Shown piece by piece: positions 11,436 through 23,400 of a stretch of 64,000 bases of DNA. Made by a program: the position numbers and the translations under genes. This DNA is from Sanguinoderma infundibulare (lineage: Eukaryota > Basidiomycota > Agaricomycetes > Polyporales > Polyporaceae), in assembly GCA_032821775.1 (NCBI GenBank), contig JAVLRN010000007.1:1984001-2048000 (forward strand), in the 5' to 3' direction. A model generated the notes under the pieces. It ran no database searches. It saw only the letters and a list, made by a program, of their open reading frames with translations, and was not told the origin of the DNA. Positions within the stretch are counted from its first letter, which is position 1; each line of letters begins with the position of its first letter.

Positions 11436-11867
11436 TCAACGACGCTTCGCCATTTGCATGGTCAGGTTGTCGATGTACATCTGTAAGGTCTCGTTGCCAG
11501 AGATGAGCTTGTCGACATCCGCCTGAACACCCTTCGCCTTGACCATCATAGCTGACAAAGGTTTAGCCATCACTTCAATGCACATTGGTTCAGGAGGAGT
11601 GTACAAACCGCGCAAGTCCTCTTGGGCAGCAACAATCTCCCTGTAAGGGGGGTTATTGGGCAAGTTCCACACAGCTGAACAGCCGAAAATGACGCACTTG
11701 ATTATCTTCTCCTTCCTAATAGCGTTGGTAACAATATCACCAGCTGAGGAAGGGACTGGCACGTCCCATCCAGGGGTTGTGTCGTCGAAGCCGGAGAAGG
11801 ACATGCGTAGGTCGTCGAGGTTGTGGTCAAGGCCAGGAGCATGACTATTAGCGCCGCCGATACCCAT
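11436..11867 (-). CDS. short coiled-coil protein (SCOC/DUF2205 family)
   Basis: Three exons: 11867-11698, 11640-11609, 11551-11436; 105 aa. The C-terminal ~40 residues match the short coiled-coil family: VQADVDKLISGNETLQMYID followed by NLTMQMAKR. The N-terminal half is acidic and probably disordered. In animals SCOC binds Arl1 and works at the Golgi and in autophagy; the same role here is only inferred. The ATG at 11867 follows directly on the divergent RAD50 promoter. The open frame extends upstream to 12002 across the RAD50 start, but that extension is basic and out of character. Confidence 0.82.
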   Translation of the reverse strand: MGIGGANSHAPGLDHNLDDLRMSFSGFDDTTPGWDVPVPSSAGDIVTNAIRKEKIIKCVIFGCSAVWNLPNNPPYREIVAAQEDLRGLYTPPEPMCIEVMAKPLSAMMVKAKGVQADVDKLISGNETLQMYIDNLTMQMAKRR

Positions 11868-11995
11868 GACATCACATGACCTGTGTAACGCGTCGCGTCC
11901 GCGGCGCGCGTCTACCCCCTTTGACTGGACCGCCGACTGCCATCGAGGCACGGGCATAAACCTCGCTTGTTGACCCCTTCGCCCTTCCTTCCGCC
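11868..11995. promoter_or_regulatory. 128-bp bidirectional promoter with an ACGCGT element
   Basis: This is the whole gap between the divergent SCOC-like and RAD50 ATGs. It contains ACGCGT at 11888-11893 in a GC-rich context (CGTCGCG and CGCGCG follow). ACGCGT is the MluI cell-cycle box bound by MBF-type factors in fungi, a plausible S-phase input for a DNA-repair gene. That function is inference. Confidence 0.45.
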
Positions 11996-14900
11996 ATGGC
12001 ACACCTAAACAAGCTAGCTATACGGGGTATACGCTCCTTCGACGACAAGAACATCGCCGTCATGGAGTTCTTTTCCCCCGTCACAGTCATCGTCGGCCAC
12101 AATGGCAGCGGCAAGACGACGATCATCGAGTGCCTCAAGTACGCGACGACGGGCGACCAGCCGCCGAATACGCGCGGGGGCGCCTTCATCCACGACCCGA
12201 AGATGGCAAACGAGAAGGAGGTGAAGGCGCAGGTCAAGCTGCGGTTCTACGCCGCCAACGGCGCGCGGATGCTCGCCGTCCGGAACCTGTCCGTGACGAT
12301 GAAGAAGAACGGGGCGCTGACGATGAAGACGCTGGAGAGCATTCTGGGGCTGGCTGAGAATATCGAGAAGGGGAACGGCAAGGTGCGCCGGCTTGCTTGT
12401 ATGTGCATATATGCGAGGAGAGCAATTGGGCTCAATCCGAGCGTGTCGCAGCGAGGGGTCATCTCGACCAAGTGCGCGGAGATGGATGCGGAGATCCCTC
12501 ATTTGCTTGGTGTCTCCAAAGCGGTCTTGGAGAATGTCATATTCTGCCACCAGGAGGATTCGTACTGGCCTTTGTCGGAGCCCTCAGCCCTCAAGAAGAA
12601 GTTCGACGATATTTTCGAGGCCACCAAGTTAGTTTATTTGGTGTAGCCTACATGGTTTACTCTGACCTCCGCGTTGCGCAGGTATACGAAGGCACTCCTC
12701 AATATCAAGGATTTGAAGAAGGAGCGCGTAGCCGAGCTCAAGGCAGAGACTGAGCGGCTAGAGTCCTTGTCGCGTGAGAAGGCTCATGCAGACAAACTCA
12801 AGGACCGTATCTCGGAAATGAACGACAGGATCGCTGCTCGTGAGGCGGAGCACGAACACCTCAAGGACGCATACGAGAAGCAAGTGCGCTCCAACCAGAT
12901 CCTGAACGACACCGGGAGCAAGTTCCGCGAGACGTACGTCAAGGTCGACCAGCTTAACCAGCGGAAAGACCAGTATAAGGAGGAGGTGAACCTCGCCAAG
13001 GAGAACTTGCAAGAGATCGATGGTGTGCTTGCTTCGTTGTGTCCCAACTTGACAAATTCACTGATTGCTCTGCATGCAGGAACGGACGATGAGCTCTCTG
13101 AGCGCGTTCGGACACATGATGACAATATCTTGAACCACAAGCAAAAGCGCAAGACTCAGGAAGCGCGCCTTGAAGACGCGGAGGAGTCCATTCGAGGAGC
13201 ACGTTCTAGCCATGTCGACCTGATGAGTAAGCAGGGAGAGCTGCTTGCGGAAGAGAGGGTAGGAGTTCTGGCGTATTATGACGTACAGGTTTATGCTCAC
13301 GCAGAATATCGACGACTGCAGGTGATCGAGCAGCGCATGGCGGAGCGAGAAGAACTCATCCGAGACCTCGCTACTCGATACCACATCAAGGGGTTTGAGC
13401 AGTCGCCCATTGAGCGCGAGGAGGCCCAGCAATTCCTTGCAGCCCTCAACGATGTCAAGCGTCGGCAGCATGCCGAGACGGACAGGTTGCAAGTGGAGAG
13501 CCGCACACGGAATGACGAGTACAACGTCAAGTCACGACAGCTGCATACAGACCTCGAGGGCCACAAACAGGAACGACGAACTCTACGCGAGCGGATGGTA
13601 AGTTGGATTTTGTAGACCAAATTCGTATCATTGCTGAAGTGCCGTGTCCTCCAGACCACCCTGCAAGGGAAGGTCACCCATGCGGAGCGTGAGGTTGATG
13701 CTGCCCGCGCTCTCACTACTCGTCTGGCAGAGCTCAAAGCCGACATCGAGGAGAAGCGGAATAGGTTGATCAGGGCGCAGGAGGAGTTCAAGTCAGCGGG
13801 CTTCGAAGAGAAGATCCGGGAGGCTATGTCGCAGAGCACCAAGCTGAATGACAGGAGAGACAACCTGAACGAAGGGCTGCGCACGCTGAGTCTGCAGGCG
13901 GACAGCAGAGCGAAGCTCGAGCTTCAGCGTGGCCAGCTGAAGACCAAGACTGGTGAGATCAAGACGACGTAAGTCACGACGTGCGAACTTCCAGTCGACG
14001 GTTGAATACTAACGGCTGCAGTTTAGCATCGACCTGTGCAATCCTAAGTTCCGGAAGTTGGTTGGCGTAGATGCCCGGCCGGAAAATATGGAGCAAGAAC
14101 TTGACCGTGCCGCACTGTAAGTTTTTCGCCCGGAGCTGGTCGGCATGGATCTGACATCGATCTCAGGGAGAAAGAGCGAGAACAGAGCGAGCTGGAGATT
14201 CAATCGAGCAACGCCAACAAAAACCTCCAGGCAGGTCAGACTGGTCTGTCAAGCCTGAAGGCGCAAATGAAGGCAAAGCAGGATGACATCAAGGGTGGGC
14301 CGTTTTCGCCGTCGTCGGAACCTATTAATTAACATCACGGTAAAGGCCTTGACAAGCGAATACACGCTGGTCTTAGGGATGGGGATTACGACTGCACCGT
14401 TGACGAGGCAGTTGATACCGCGACCAAAGAGATCGGTGTCCGGAACGAGTGGGTTCCCTTATAGTGAATCGATGGCTTGGGTCGTTAACCCCATTTGCAG
14501 AGATCTCGGAAAGTCTGCAGGATCTCACGATGTCTACGAGCGGTTCCTCAAGACGGGCAAGTCGAAGAAGTGCTGTCCACTCTGCGTGCGAGGCTTGGAC
14601 GACCGGGAGATGGCGACTTTCGAGAAGAATGTGCGTCGGCTGCCCGATATACGTAGCGGACAACGCTAATTCCTCTTGTATCCTTGTACCCTTGAAGATC
14701 CGGGATGCGATGAAGAAGTCGACACCGGAGGCCATCAAGGAGCTGCAGAAGGAGCTTCAGGATTGGGAGTCTGAACTCAAGCGACTCCAAGACCTGGCGG
14801 TCCTGTCGGCGTCTAAGAACAACCTCGAGACCGTTGAGCTTCCCTCCCTTGAAAAGCAGATCAAGGCGAAGGAGGCGGAGATTCCCGCTTTGACCACTGA

Positions 14901-17116
14901 AGCCGAAGAGGCAAGCAACGTTACACTGCTTTTGGGTCCGGCCTACTAACGCTGTGGTTGCCGGCCTCGCTAGGCTGCGGCACAGCTTGCGGAAGTCACT
15001 CGGGATCTCAAGGAGATTGCGGCCATGCGCCAGCATGCAGCTTCCGTCTCCAAGGCCCAGAAGGATATTCAGCGGCTGAAGCAGGAGATTGCGGCGCTCG
15101 AGAGTGACCTCGTTGCGACAGGATCGACGAAGACGGCAGATGACGTTCAGCGCGAGCTGGACCAAGTCAAGGATGAACTGTACGTCTTCCCTTCATCTGT
15201 CCAGCCCGATCTAGTTTGTCATTTGTATACAGGAAGGCGAGCGATCGGGAGAAGGACAACCTCGTTCGGGACCGCGAGAGCAAGAACTCCACGCTGCGGC
15301 AGCTCGGAGACGACCTGCACAAGAAGGAGCTCGAAGAGAGCGAATGTCGTAACCAGCTCCGCGACAAGGACGAGCTCGAGCGGCGGATCGAGGAGATGAG
15401 GGCGGAGATCGCCACGACTCAAGCCCGGCTGAAGGTTTGACTTCTCGTCGGATGTAACGCGGTGAGCGTTCTGCTGACTTGCCGCTGGCATGGGCAGGAT
15501 CTCGATGGCAATATTGCGGAGGCGCAAGAGCCGATCGAGAAGCTCGAGCGGGAGCACAAGGAGCTGGAGCGAGAACTCGGCGCTAGGATCTCACAGGCGC
15601 AAAAGGCTTCACAAGACCTGAACATGAGTGCGGACAAGCTGGAAAGCCAGAACAAGTGGCTGTCCAAGTGAGTGCCCGTGGCGGCGTGGACGTTATCGAC
15701 AATACTGAGGGCACATGACAGGAATGGCAAGGAGAAGATTGCACGCCGCCTCAAGGACGTCAACGAGCTCATTGAGGAGAAGGAAGCGGAAGTGCAAGAG
15801 CAAGCCCTCAAGCTCGAGCAAATCCGTGCCAAGCTCGGCGAGATCGATAAGGAGATTAGCGAAGCTGCCGTGACCCTAGCCAACCTGCGCGAAAACATCC
15901 GGTTCAGGAGATTGAAGCGCGACCTGGCCGCTACGGAGGCGGAGCTCGACGCTATCGACATGGAAGAGGCTGCGAAGGCGAAGCGGATATGGACGGAGAA
16001 GTGGAATGTAGAGAAGCAGAAGGAGACCGAGCTCCAGACAAAGGTCCATTCTTTGCGTTACCCCGACATTCAGATACTGACTGATCCCATTTGTCGGGTC
16101 AGTCTGCGCACATCGGCGGAGAGTTGAGTTCCTTGAAGGGGCAGCTGAAGACGTTTGAGAACGACATGGCGGACTTCAAGAATGTCAACAAGAAGTACAG
16201 GGACCAACTCATCAGAGTCAAGGTCAGTCCATGAACAGATCATCTGCGTCACCATGGTTAATGTCTTTGCCAGATGTCTGACATGGCTAACAACGACCTG
16301 GAGAAATATGCCAAAGCTCTTGACAAGTCGGTTTACCGTCGTTAACCGTGTGTCGCCGCTGATGTCGTTCCCAGTGCCATCATGAAGTACCACTCGCTCA
16401 AGATGGAGGAGGTCAACGATACAATGCGGCATCTATGGAACAAGACGTATCAGGGGACAGGTGACGTTTGTTACGGACATTGGGCGAGGCCTTCTGTTTG
16501 ACACATCGTGGTCCGCAGATATCGACGGCATCAAGATATGTTCCGAAGGTGAAGGTGGCACGACGAAGCGGTCCTACAACTACCGGGTATACATCAGAAT
16601 ATGCTTAGAATCCGCTGCTGGGCTTATTTTTATCCATCCGTGCAGGTGGTCATGACGAAGGACCAGGTGGAGATGGACATGCGTGGGCGATGCTCGGCTG
16701 GGCAGAAGATGCTGGCCTCGATTATTATCCGCCTCGCTCTCGCCGATTCCTTCGGGCAGAACTGTGGCATCTTGGCATTGGACGAGCCTACAAACGCCCT
16801 CGACACGGAGAATATAGACGCGCTCGCTGCCAGTCTAGTGGAGTAAGTGATCTCCAGCGTCTGAGGTCTTGCGGACGTTATTGACACCATGCGACAGCAT
16901 CATCAACGAACGCAGGAACCACGCCAACTTCCAGCTTCTTATCATCACCCATGACGAGAACTTCCTCCGGAAGCTCGGCCAGAGCAACGTGATGGAGTAC
17001 TATTGGTGAGCTTCGACCGAGGACTTGCCGTTCTTCGACCGCTGACAACGATCCGCAGGCGTGTGTCGAGGGACTCCCGACAGAAGTCGATCATCGAGCG
17101 ACATCGGTTCGGTTAG
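11996..17116 (+). CDS. RAD50: DNA double-strand-break repair ATPase Rad50
   Basis: Twenty-two exons (11996-12382, 12452-12627, 12682-13022, 13080-13258, 13322-13597, 13655-13968, 14027-14116, 14167-14294, 14346-14435, 14503-14630, 14698-14910, 14974-15179, 15233-15434, 15498-15667, 15722-16043, 16103-16222, 16274-16326, 16375-16460, 16519-16586, 16646-16842, 16898-17005, 17059-17116), about 1303 aa, the family's usual size. Walker A is GHNGSGKTT (34-42). The block [13 protein letters not shown] is followed by long coiled coils broken near 685 by the zinc hook CPLC. The ABC signature is RCSAGQK and Walker B is [10 protein letters not shown]. Rad50 forms the MRN complex with Mre11 and Nbs1/Xrs2. 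Oddities: the residues after DEPT read NALD where TNLD is usual, and the exon-11 donor appears to be GC (14911) or a weak GT at 14920. The exon 9/10 junction is the least certain. Confidence 0.95.
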
Positions 17117-18358
17117 TTTACGGACTGTCGTCGGTGTGGAGCCTGTTACTATATTCAGTCGTCGCCGTGATTGTTTATGCATGCTTCTTCCGTTCGGCTA
17201 AATCTCGCCGTTTGGCTTTGGTTTGGCTCGCAGAGTTCGTCCGCGACGCCAAGATGAGCCTCGAGACTGGACTCGTGAACCCCGCACACGCGAGAGGTTC
17301 ACGGGTCCTGAATTTCTCCTCGTTTGCGTCATTCGCGTACCCGCTGGACAAGAGAGCGTCCAGCGACATCGAAGGCTTCATACAGTCCCGAGGTCGGCTG
17401 AGGACCGGAGTCGGCTCCATTGTTGTTGTTGAGTGCTTTGGTGTCGGAAAATGAATGGAGCATGCAAGGAGACGCGTGGTACAGGTACATCGGAAGGTCG
17501 AGTAAGAGCTGATTTAGCGGGTATATGATAGTACGCCAAGGCTAGTGATTTAGCTCTAACTACGCAGAGCGACGGTGAGCTAGGAGTCCTAGCGAATGAG
17601 AGCGAGGGGAGCATACGTTCAGCCGCTCGGTGCCCTCGGGTTCCGATGTTGTCCGAGCAGAGGTTGTCAAGTCGGCATATGGTCCGCGCGGTGGTATGAG
17701 CGGAGAAACCTGTCTGGAGCAGGCCACTCACATGGATTTGGCTCCGTGGAGGATGGCAGAACTTTTTATGATTAGCTGGCGATGTTTCCCCATTGGAGCT
17801 CAGGGATCGAAGGTTGCGGAATCAATGTGGTGATTAACAATGGCTTGGACAATTAGAGCCCAACGGTCGGGATCAGTATCCAACTCAGGCAGTCGAACGG
17901 AGCGAAATGAGACCTGCCCCGCATGTGCAAGGGTCGAGGAGGCCCGCAGCATATCTGCGAAGGAAAGCCGAATTGCGAGGAACGCGGGCCTGCATTCGCC
18001 ATTTCACCCGCTATTTGTCAGGACATTGGTGCTAGTGTTGATATAGCTCCTTTCTATCCTTTCTTGCTGGCGAATGATCAAGTTGGCATGGCCTCTGTAA
18101 TTGTTGGTCGAAGGCTGACACGTAAGTCCCGAACGCCACAACTCGAGGCCGCGGCTCACCGTTCATGACAGTCTCTATCATTGGCTCGCCCTCCAGAGTT
18201 TCACATCCATTGTCTGACAAGCGACCGTTGGCACATTGCAGAACGCCGCTGTACGCGTCCGGAGGCCACCGGTTTGGAAGAGCGCTGTAAACACGTTACA
18301 TCGCCGCCGGTGTTCTTACCTAGCCTCACATCCGCACTTGTCCCTATGGTTCTGACAG

Positions 18359-18640
18359 TCAAATAGGCTTTGAAATTACGTCGAGGCGGTTCCTGCCCAA
18401 GTGTCGAAGGTGAGGCATGCTTTGAAATAGTTGCGCTGTGTCCGTGGGGATTGTAGGGCCAGGGCCTGGTGAGTCGTGACGGCCACCGGATAGCGGAGTC
18501 CATACCTGTATGGATGCACAGAACTTTAGATGAGCGCCGCCACGTCTCCGATATGTGTCGGATACTGGTGCAAACTGTCGGGAGCATCTTTCAAGTTCGC
18601 AAGAATCTGTGGGGCTGCAGTCGCAGCCATAAGCATGTTC
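18359..18640 (-). pseudogene. possible F-box/LRR-like gene remnant
   Basis: On the minus strand one frame reads LANLKDAPDSLHQYPTHIGD and then stops; a second frame just downstream reads AQLFQSMPHLRHLGRNRLDV. Both look like pieces of basidiomycete F-box/LRR proteins, but they are separated by stops and a frame change with no good intron to repair them. Read as a relic; it could be chance. Confidence 0.3.
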
Positions 18641-20376
18641 CGATATTAGGTTGAACTTTTTGAACACGAGTACTCAACGTTAACCTGTTCTGAACAACCT
18701 ATCGGATAATATTCTGTGCGGCTTAAAGGACATGTATTGACGGTGTACGAACTTTCGCCAGCGCCGCGCCGCTCAGAAGCGCCACAGAGGAAGCAAGTCC
18801 GAGCATTCAGTCGTCCGATGGTCGCCCTTCCGGTGTTGTTCCAGCGGAGCAGGCCTGTCGATGTATGGCAAGCGCGCGACATAGATGCGCATTCCTGCTC
18901 GACGTCGACGTGAGGTGCCGTGACCGAGGTTAGCTCGGGGTTAAGGGAGAGTTTGGAGTCCGGGGGTGCACCAGTAATGCCCGACTCACCACCTATAAGA
19001 TTCGCCTCTACGTCCGCCCTCGCGGGTACCATCCCACGCACATCCACTCTTTCCCGCCATACTCCTCGATGCCGAGGGGGACCGTTCGAAAATCTTGACA
19101 TCATCGCTTAGCTGCAAGACGGTTTGCGGTGTACTGGCGCCCATGAAATTCAACGTCGTCTGCCCGCCGCGGCCATGACGGATCTCTTCCCGCCACCGCC
19201 GTCCTCCCGCCGTCGTGGTCTGCATCGCCGTGCTAGTACGCCATGCTTGACCAATGTACGCTCTTGGTTCTTCAATTGTTTTTGTCCGTGTAACTATCCC
19301 TCAAGTGGTTTCGGTTTCCGCCAAATTATCTGTAAGTTTGACCTAGTGTGACGCATTTGCATAGCTCCATCGCTCACTGTCGCGCACCGTTCATTGTCAT
19401 GTCTAGAGTGAGCACAGCGAATCATCATATATCACGTCGGCGAGGAGCCTGTCCACGTCGAAATCGGTCAGAGGCGAAAGATCATCTCCGCTGTGTACGC
19501 TCACCGCACTTCAACCTCAATGCCGGTGGCGCTCGTCCGGCGGTTTGGATTCGCAAGGCGACCGCGCGGTCAGGGTTTCAGGTATCAAATCGGTCGCGTT
19601 GGGTGCAAATTAGTGTTTTAGTCCATGGTGCAGGTCGGTGGGGGGCGGTGGTGGACGGTGTGGCCCCTTTCCCCCAACGATTATGTCGGTGAATCGGGGC
19701 CGTTCACCATCTCCTCACGCCAAGCGAAAGCTGGGACGTCTGTATGGTGAGACAGACGGTCCATACCGAGGCATTCACACGTTCTCTTGGGAAAAACTTC
19801 GGCCTGAAGAGTTGAGGCGAATGCTGGCGACGCTGACGCTAACTTCCTCCAATGAATCGTCGGCACAAAATAGATCGGCGACTTGGGAACGAAGAATGTC
19901 TTTATGGTATGCCACCGGTCTATCGAAGCAGCCCTCCCGCGCTTGGGACGTGGTCCGCATCCTCGCCGAAACGTGGGTCCTCGATTATCTGCCGGCTATG
20001 CTATACAGCTGATTCCCCTTGCGCTACGCCATGCTCCGACCACCACATGCCGCATGCTTCGTTTCCTCTCGAAGGTTTCCACCGTTGCGACATACCAAGC
20101 GTCCTCCAAAATCCCGATGCGATCTCTCCAGGAGACTCGACCGTTCATGCAACCTCGCGGAGGTTCCTGTCGACTGATGGATCACCTGCTGGCATGCCTG
20201 AATCTGCTCAACTCTGTGACACATGCTCTGTCCCTTTCTCATCGGACATGATGGCTGAACATCGGCGGCGCTCTGTGCTGCGTAAGGTTCGAGCTGCTAA
20301 CTGGAAGTGGATTTGGGCAGCACGAGGATGCCGTGCAGAAGGGTCAACTCCACCGCTGCGCCATTTACCTCGGGGA

Positions 20377-20383
20377 TATAAGG
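20377..20383 (+). promoter_or_regulatory. TATA-like box of the NRPS-like gene
   Basis: TATAAGG lies 76 bases before the ATG at 20459, followed by a T-run and C/T-rich leader. Confidence 0.45.
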
Positions 20384-20458
20384 ACAAGTTTTTTTTCTCG
20401 ACATTCACCTCAAACCCGGCTCCCTGCCATATCCCTTCTCTGGGTGTAACTACCCGCT

Positions 20459-23400
20459 ATGGCCACCGTCGTCCACCACCCCCTCACCCTCACGGATCAG
20501 CAGCAGTTCGACCGCTACAGCTATGGGGACCGCGAACGTGCCCCCTTCCGCTGCGTCCACCATGCCTTCGAGCACCACTCTGCCAAACAACCCGACGCGG
20601 TCGCAGTGGAACATCTTGGCGACTCTATCACTTATGGCGAGCTAGACCGTCAGGCGAACATCCTCGCTAACCATCTCCGTGCTACTGGCGTTCGCCCTGG
20701 GGTCCGTGTCTGCCTCTTGGTCCAGCGGTCCATCCTCATGATTGTCGGCATTGTCGCGGTCTTGAAGGCCGGTGGCGCCTATGTGCCGCTGGACGGCACC
20801 ATCGTCACTCAATCGACGCTAGAGCATGTCCTAAAGGATTCCAAGGCCAGCCTGGTACTCACGTTGAGGGACTACGTCCAGCGCGTATCCGGCACCCCTA
20901 CGTTTTGCTTGGAGGACATCGCGGAGCTACCCCAGGTCGCCTCGAAACCCCAGGATTTGAGTGCGTCAGCAGATAGCATTTACATCATTTATACGTCCGG
21001 TATGTCATATGTGCATGGAGACAGCGGCCTTGACTTACTGGCTATGCGCAGGGACGACTGGAAAGCCAAAGGGAGTTGAGGTCATGCACGGCAATGTCAC
21101 CAACCGTAAGGCTTTCCCACATTAAAAACTCGGCAACAGTTGACGCCCTTCCCAGTCGTATGTCTATCGCCGGGTAACATCGAGATGTGTCCCGGCCGCA
21201 GGGTATCGCAGCTGCTTAACGTGGCGTTTGACATGGCGGCATGGGTAAGCGGCCGGCGATGACGCTGATGCTGCCTTCTGACATGCTATGTGCCTTTAGG
21301 AGATCCTTGGAAGCCTCAGTAACGGATGTACTCTCTGCATCCGTGGCAAGTCATCTAAAGAATGGCGCGCGGTCATGAAGACGGTGGATATAGTCATTGG
21401 TCAGTAGACCCTATTCCGAACATGTCGCCCTCATCTGATGTAGTGGGTATTTTCAGCGACGCCAAGCATGATGGGTGCGCGTTTGTGGCGAGGCTCGCTC
21501 GGATACGGACACTAAAGCGTACATTCGTAGCTCCTCATGACCCCGCGGACTACCCCAATATCAAGGTCGTCGCTACAGCTGGAGAGCCTTGTCCTTTACG
21601 TGCGTTACAGTGCCGGTGCTCCTACTCGGATTTCACTGATCTCCCCAAAAATGTAGCCCTTGCAGAGAAATGGGGCAAGGCGGCCCACTATTACAACTGC
21701 TGTGGTCCCACGGAGGTACGGTCCTCCCACACCTACTTTCCCCGAACTCAGGCTGACCGCCGCCTTTTGCACAGGTTACGATCGTCAACACCGTCTCTTT
21801 GCACACTCCGGGCACCTTTCTGACCATCGGCGCCCCCGTACCCAACACGAATGTCTATGTTCTAGATGAGAACGCGAACCCGGTGCCTATCGGCGAGACG
21901 GGTGTCATGTGGGCCGGAGGGGCATGCGTGAGCAAGGGCTACCTAAACCTCCCAGAGAAAACATCCGAGCGTTATAAACTGGATCCCTTCACGAACGATG
22001 GGTGGGTTGTTCTATCTCCACTTGGTTTGGAGCTTCGCAACGGACCTATAATGTCGCTTATGCTACAGGACTTATATGTTCAACACCGGGGATCTCGGAA
22101 GGTGGCGCGATGGCGGAAAACTCGAGCATTTGGGTCGAGTCGATGACCAGGTCAAGGTCAAGGTACGTCACGGCGCGCTCATCAGAAGCAGAAGCATTTT
22201 GCTTAGCTCTTCGTCGTGCTCCTTTCAGGGCTTCCGTGTGGAACTGGATGGCGTTTCCGCAGCGATGCAGGTAACGGATTCCGTTCCGTTCAGTCCCACC
22301 CGCGTCGCTCACATTTACGCAGACCTGCCCTGCGGTTAAAAACGCAACTGCATTGCTGGTAAGTCATGCCCAGCCAAAACCTAAACTCCACTGAACTTTG
22401 CACTTCTTCAGATCGAAAATGAACTGTGGGGTTTCGTGACTCCAGATACGGTTAAGACCGAGTCTGTCACTGCCGCGGCTTCGCTCATTCAGCCGTACTA
22501 TGCCGTTCCGACGCAGTACATCACCCTGGACAACTTCCCTTACACCAGCAATGGGAAGATTGACAAGCGGGCTCTTCGTCAGATGGCGCTTGACAAGATC
22601 GGCCGGGTCCAAGCAGAGAAAGAGCAAGCAGCGCTAGTTCCAGCGAAGCCGGCGTTTTATGGCCCATCTCCGTACGACGGGAAGCTCCTCGCGGACGTTC
22701 TCTCTTCTTTGCCCCATCCGCTCCCGGTCTACAATGTGGACATCAAGGGCGACGCGGGCGCGGTTCTCACTTTGCAGGCGAAGTCAGAAATCACGCAATC
22801 GACTTCCTCGATCTCGGCTACTGTGGAAAAGAGCGAGGTGTCCTCCGCCCACGAGGCCGGAAACGTCTGGGACGGTTACGAGAACGACGAGCTTCCCGAA
22901 AAGACTCAGGGCCACTACGCCCGCAATCTGCGTCACCAAGTCTTCTCGCTGTACCGCAGGCTCTTCAGCGTCGTGTTCCTCACCAACTTGGCGATCTTCA
23001 TCGCGACGCTCGCGAAGGGTGGTGCAAACGCCCAGCAGCTGGGCCTCATCGTCGTGGCGAACCTCTTCTGCGCGATCCTCATGCGCCAGGACTACGTGAT
23101 CAATGCGTTCTTCACGGTCGCGTGTTCAGTTCCGAGCAGGTGAGCAGCTCGCTTTGCTTCATATCGACTGAACCCTGTCTGACAGTTTGCGCAGTTGGCC
23201 GCTGGCGATACGTCGAGTTGCCGGCAGAGTTTACCACATCGGCGGCTGTGAGTGTGCCTTCCTTGGAATCAAAGACGAACAGAAGGCTAAACCTTCCGTT
23301 CCTCGTTCGAAGTGCACTCGGGCTGCGCTATCAGCGGGCTAGTGTGGCTGATTCTCTTCACCGCCCAGGCTACAAGGGAGCTGCTGAATAAGGAGCGGGT

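Larger units (their letters stand above)
17117..20458. other. 3.3-kb gene-poor region
   Basis: Coding signal stops after RAD50 and resumes at 20459. The open frames inside are short, mostly lack ATG, and match nothing recognised except a degraded F-box/LRR-like piece on the minus strand near 18.4-18.6 kb. No terminal inverted repeats, transposase motifs or tandem repeats were noticed. The last ~80 bases are the promoter of the NRPS-like gene. Confidence 0.6.

Noticed and set aside
17134..17454. Hydrophobic 106-codon frame after RAD50
   Set aside because: Begins with GTG, not ATG, overlaps the RAD50 3' UTR, and has no domain.
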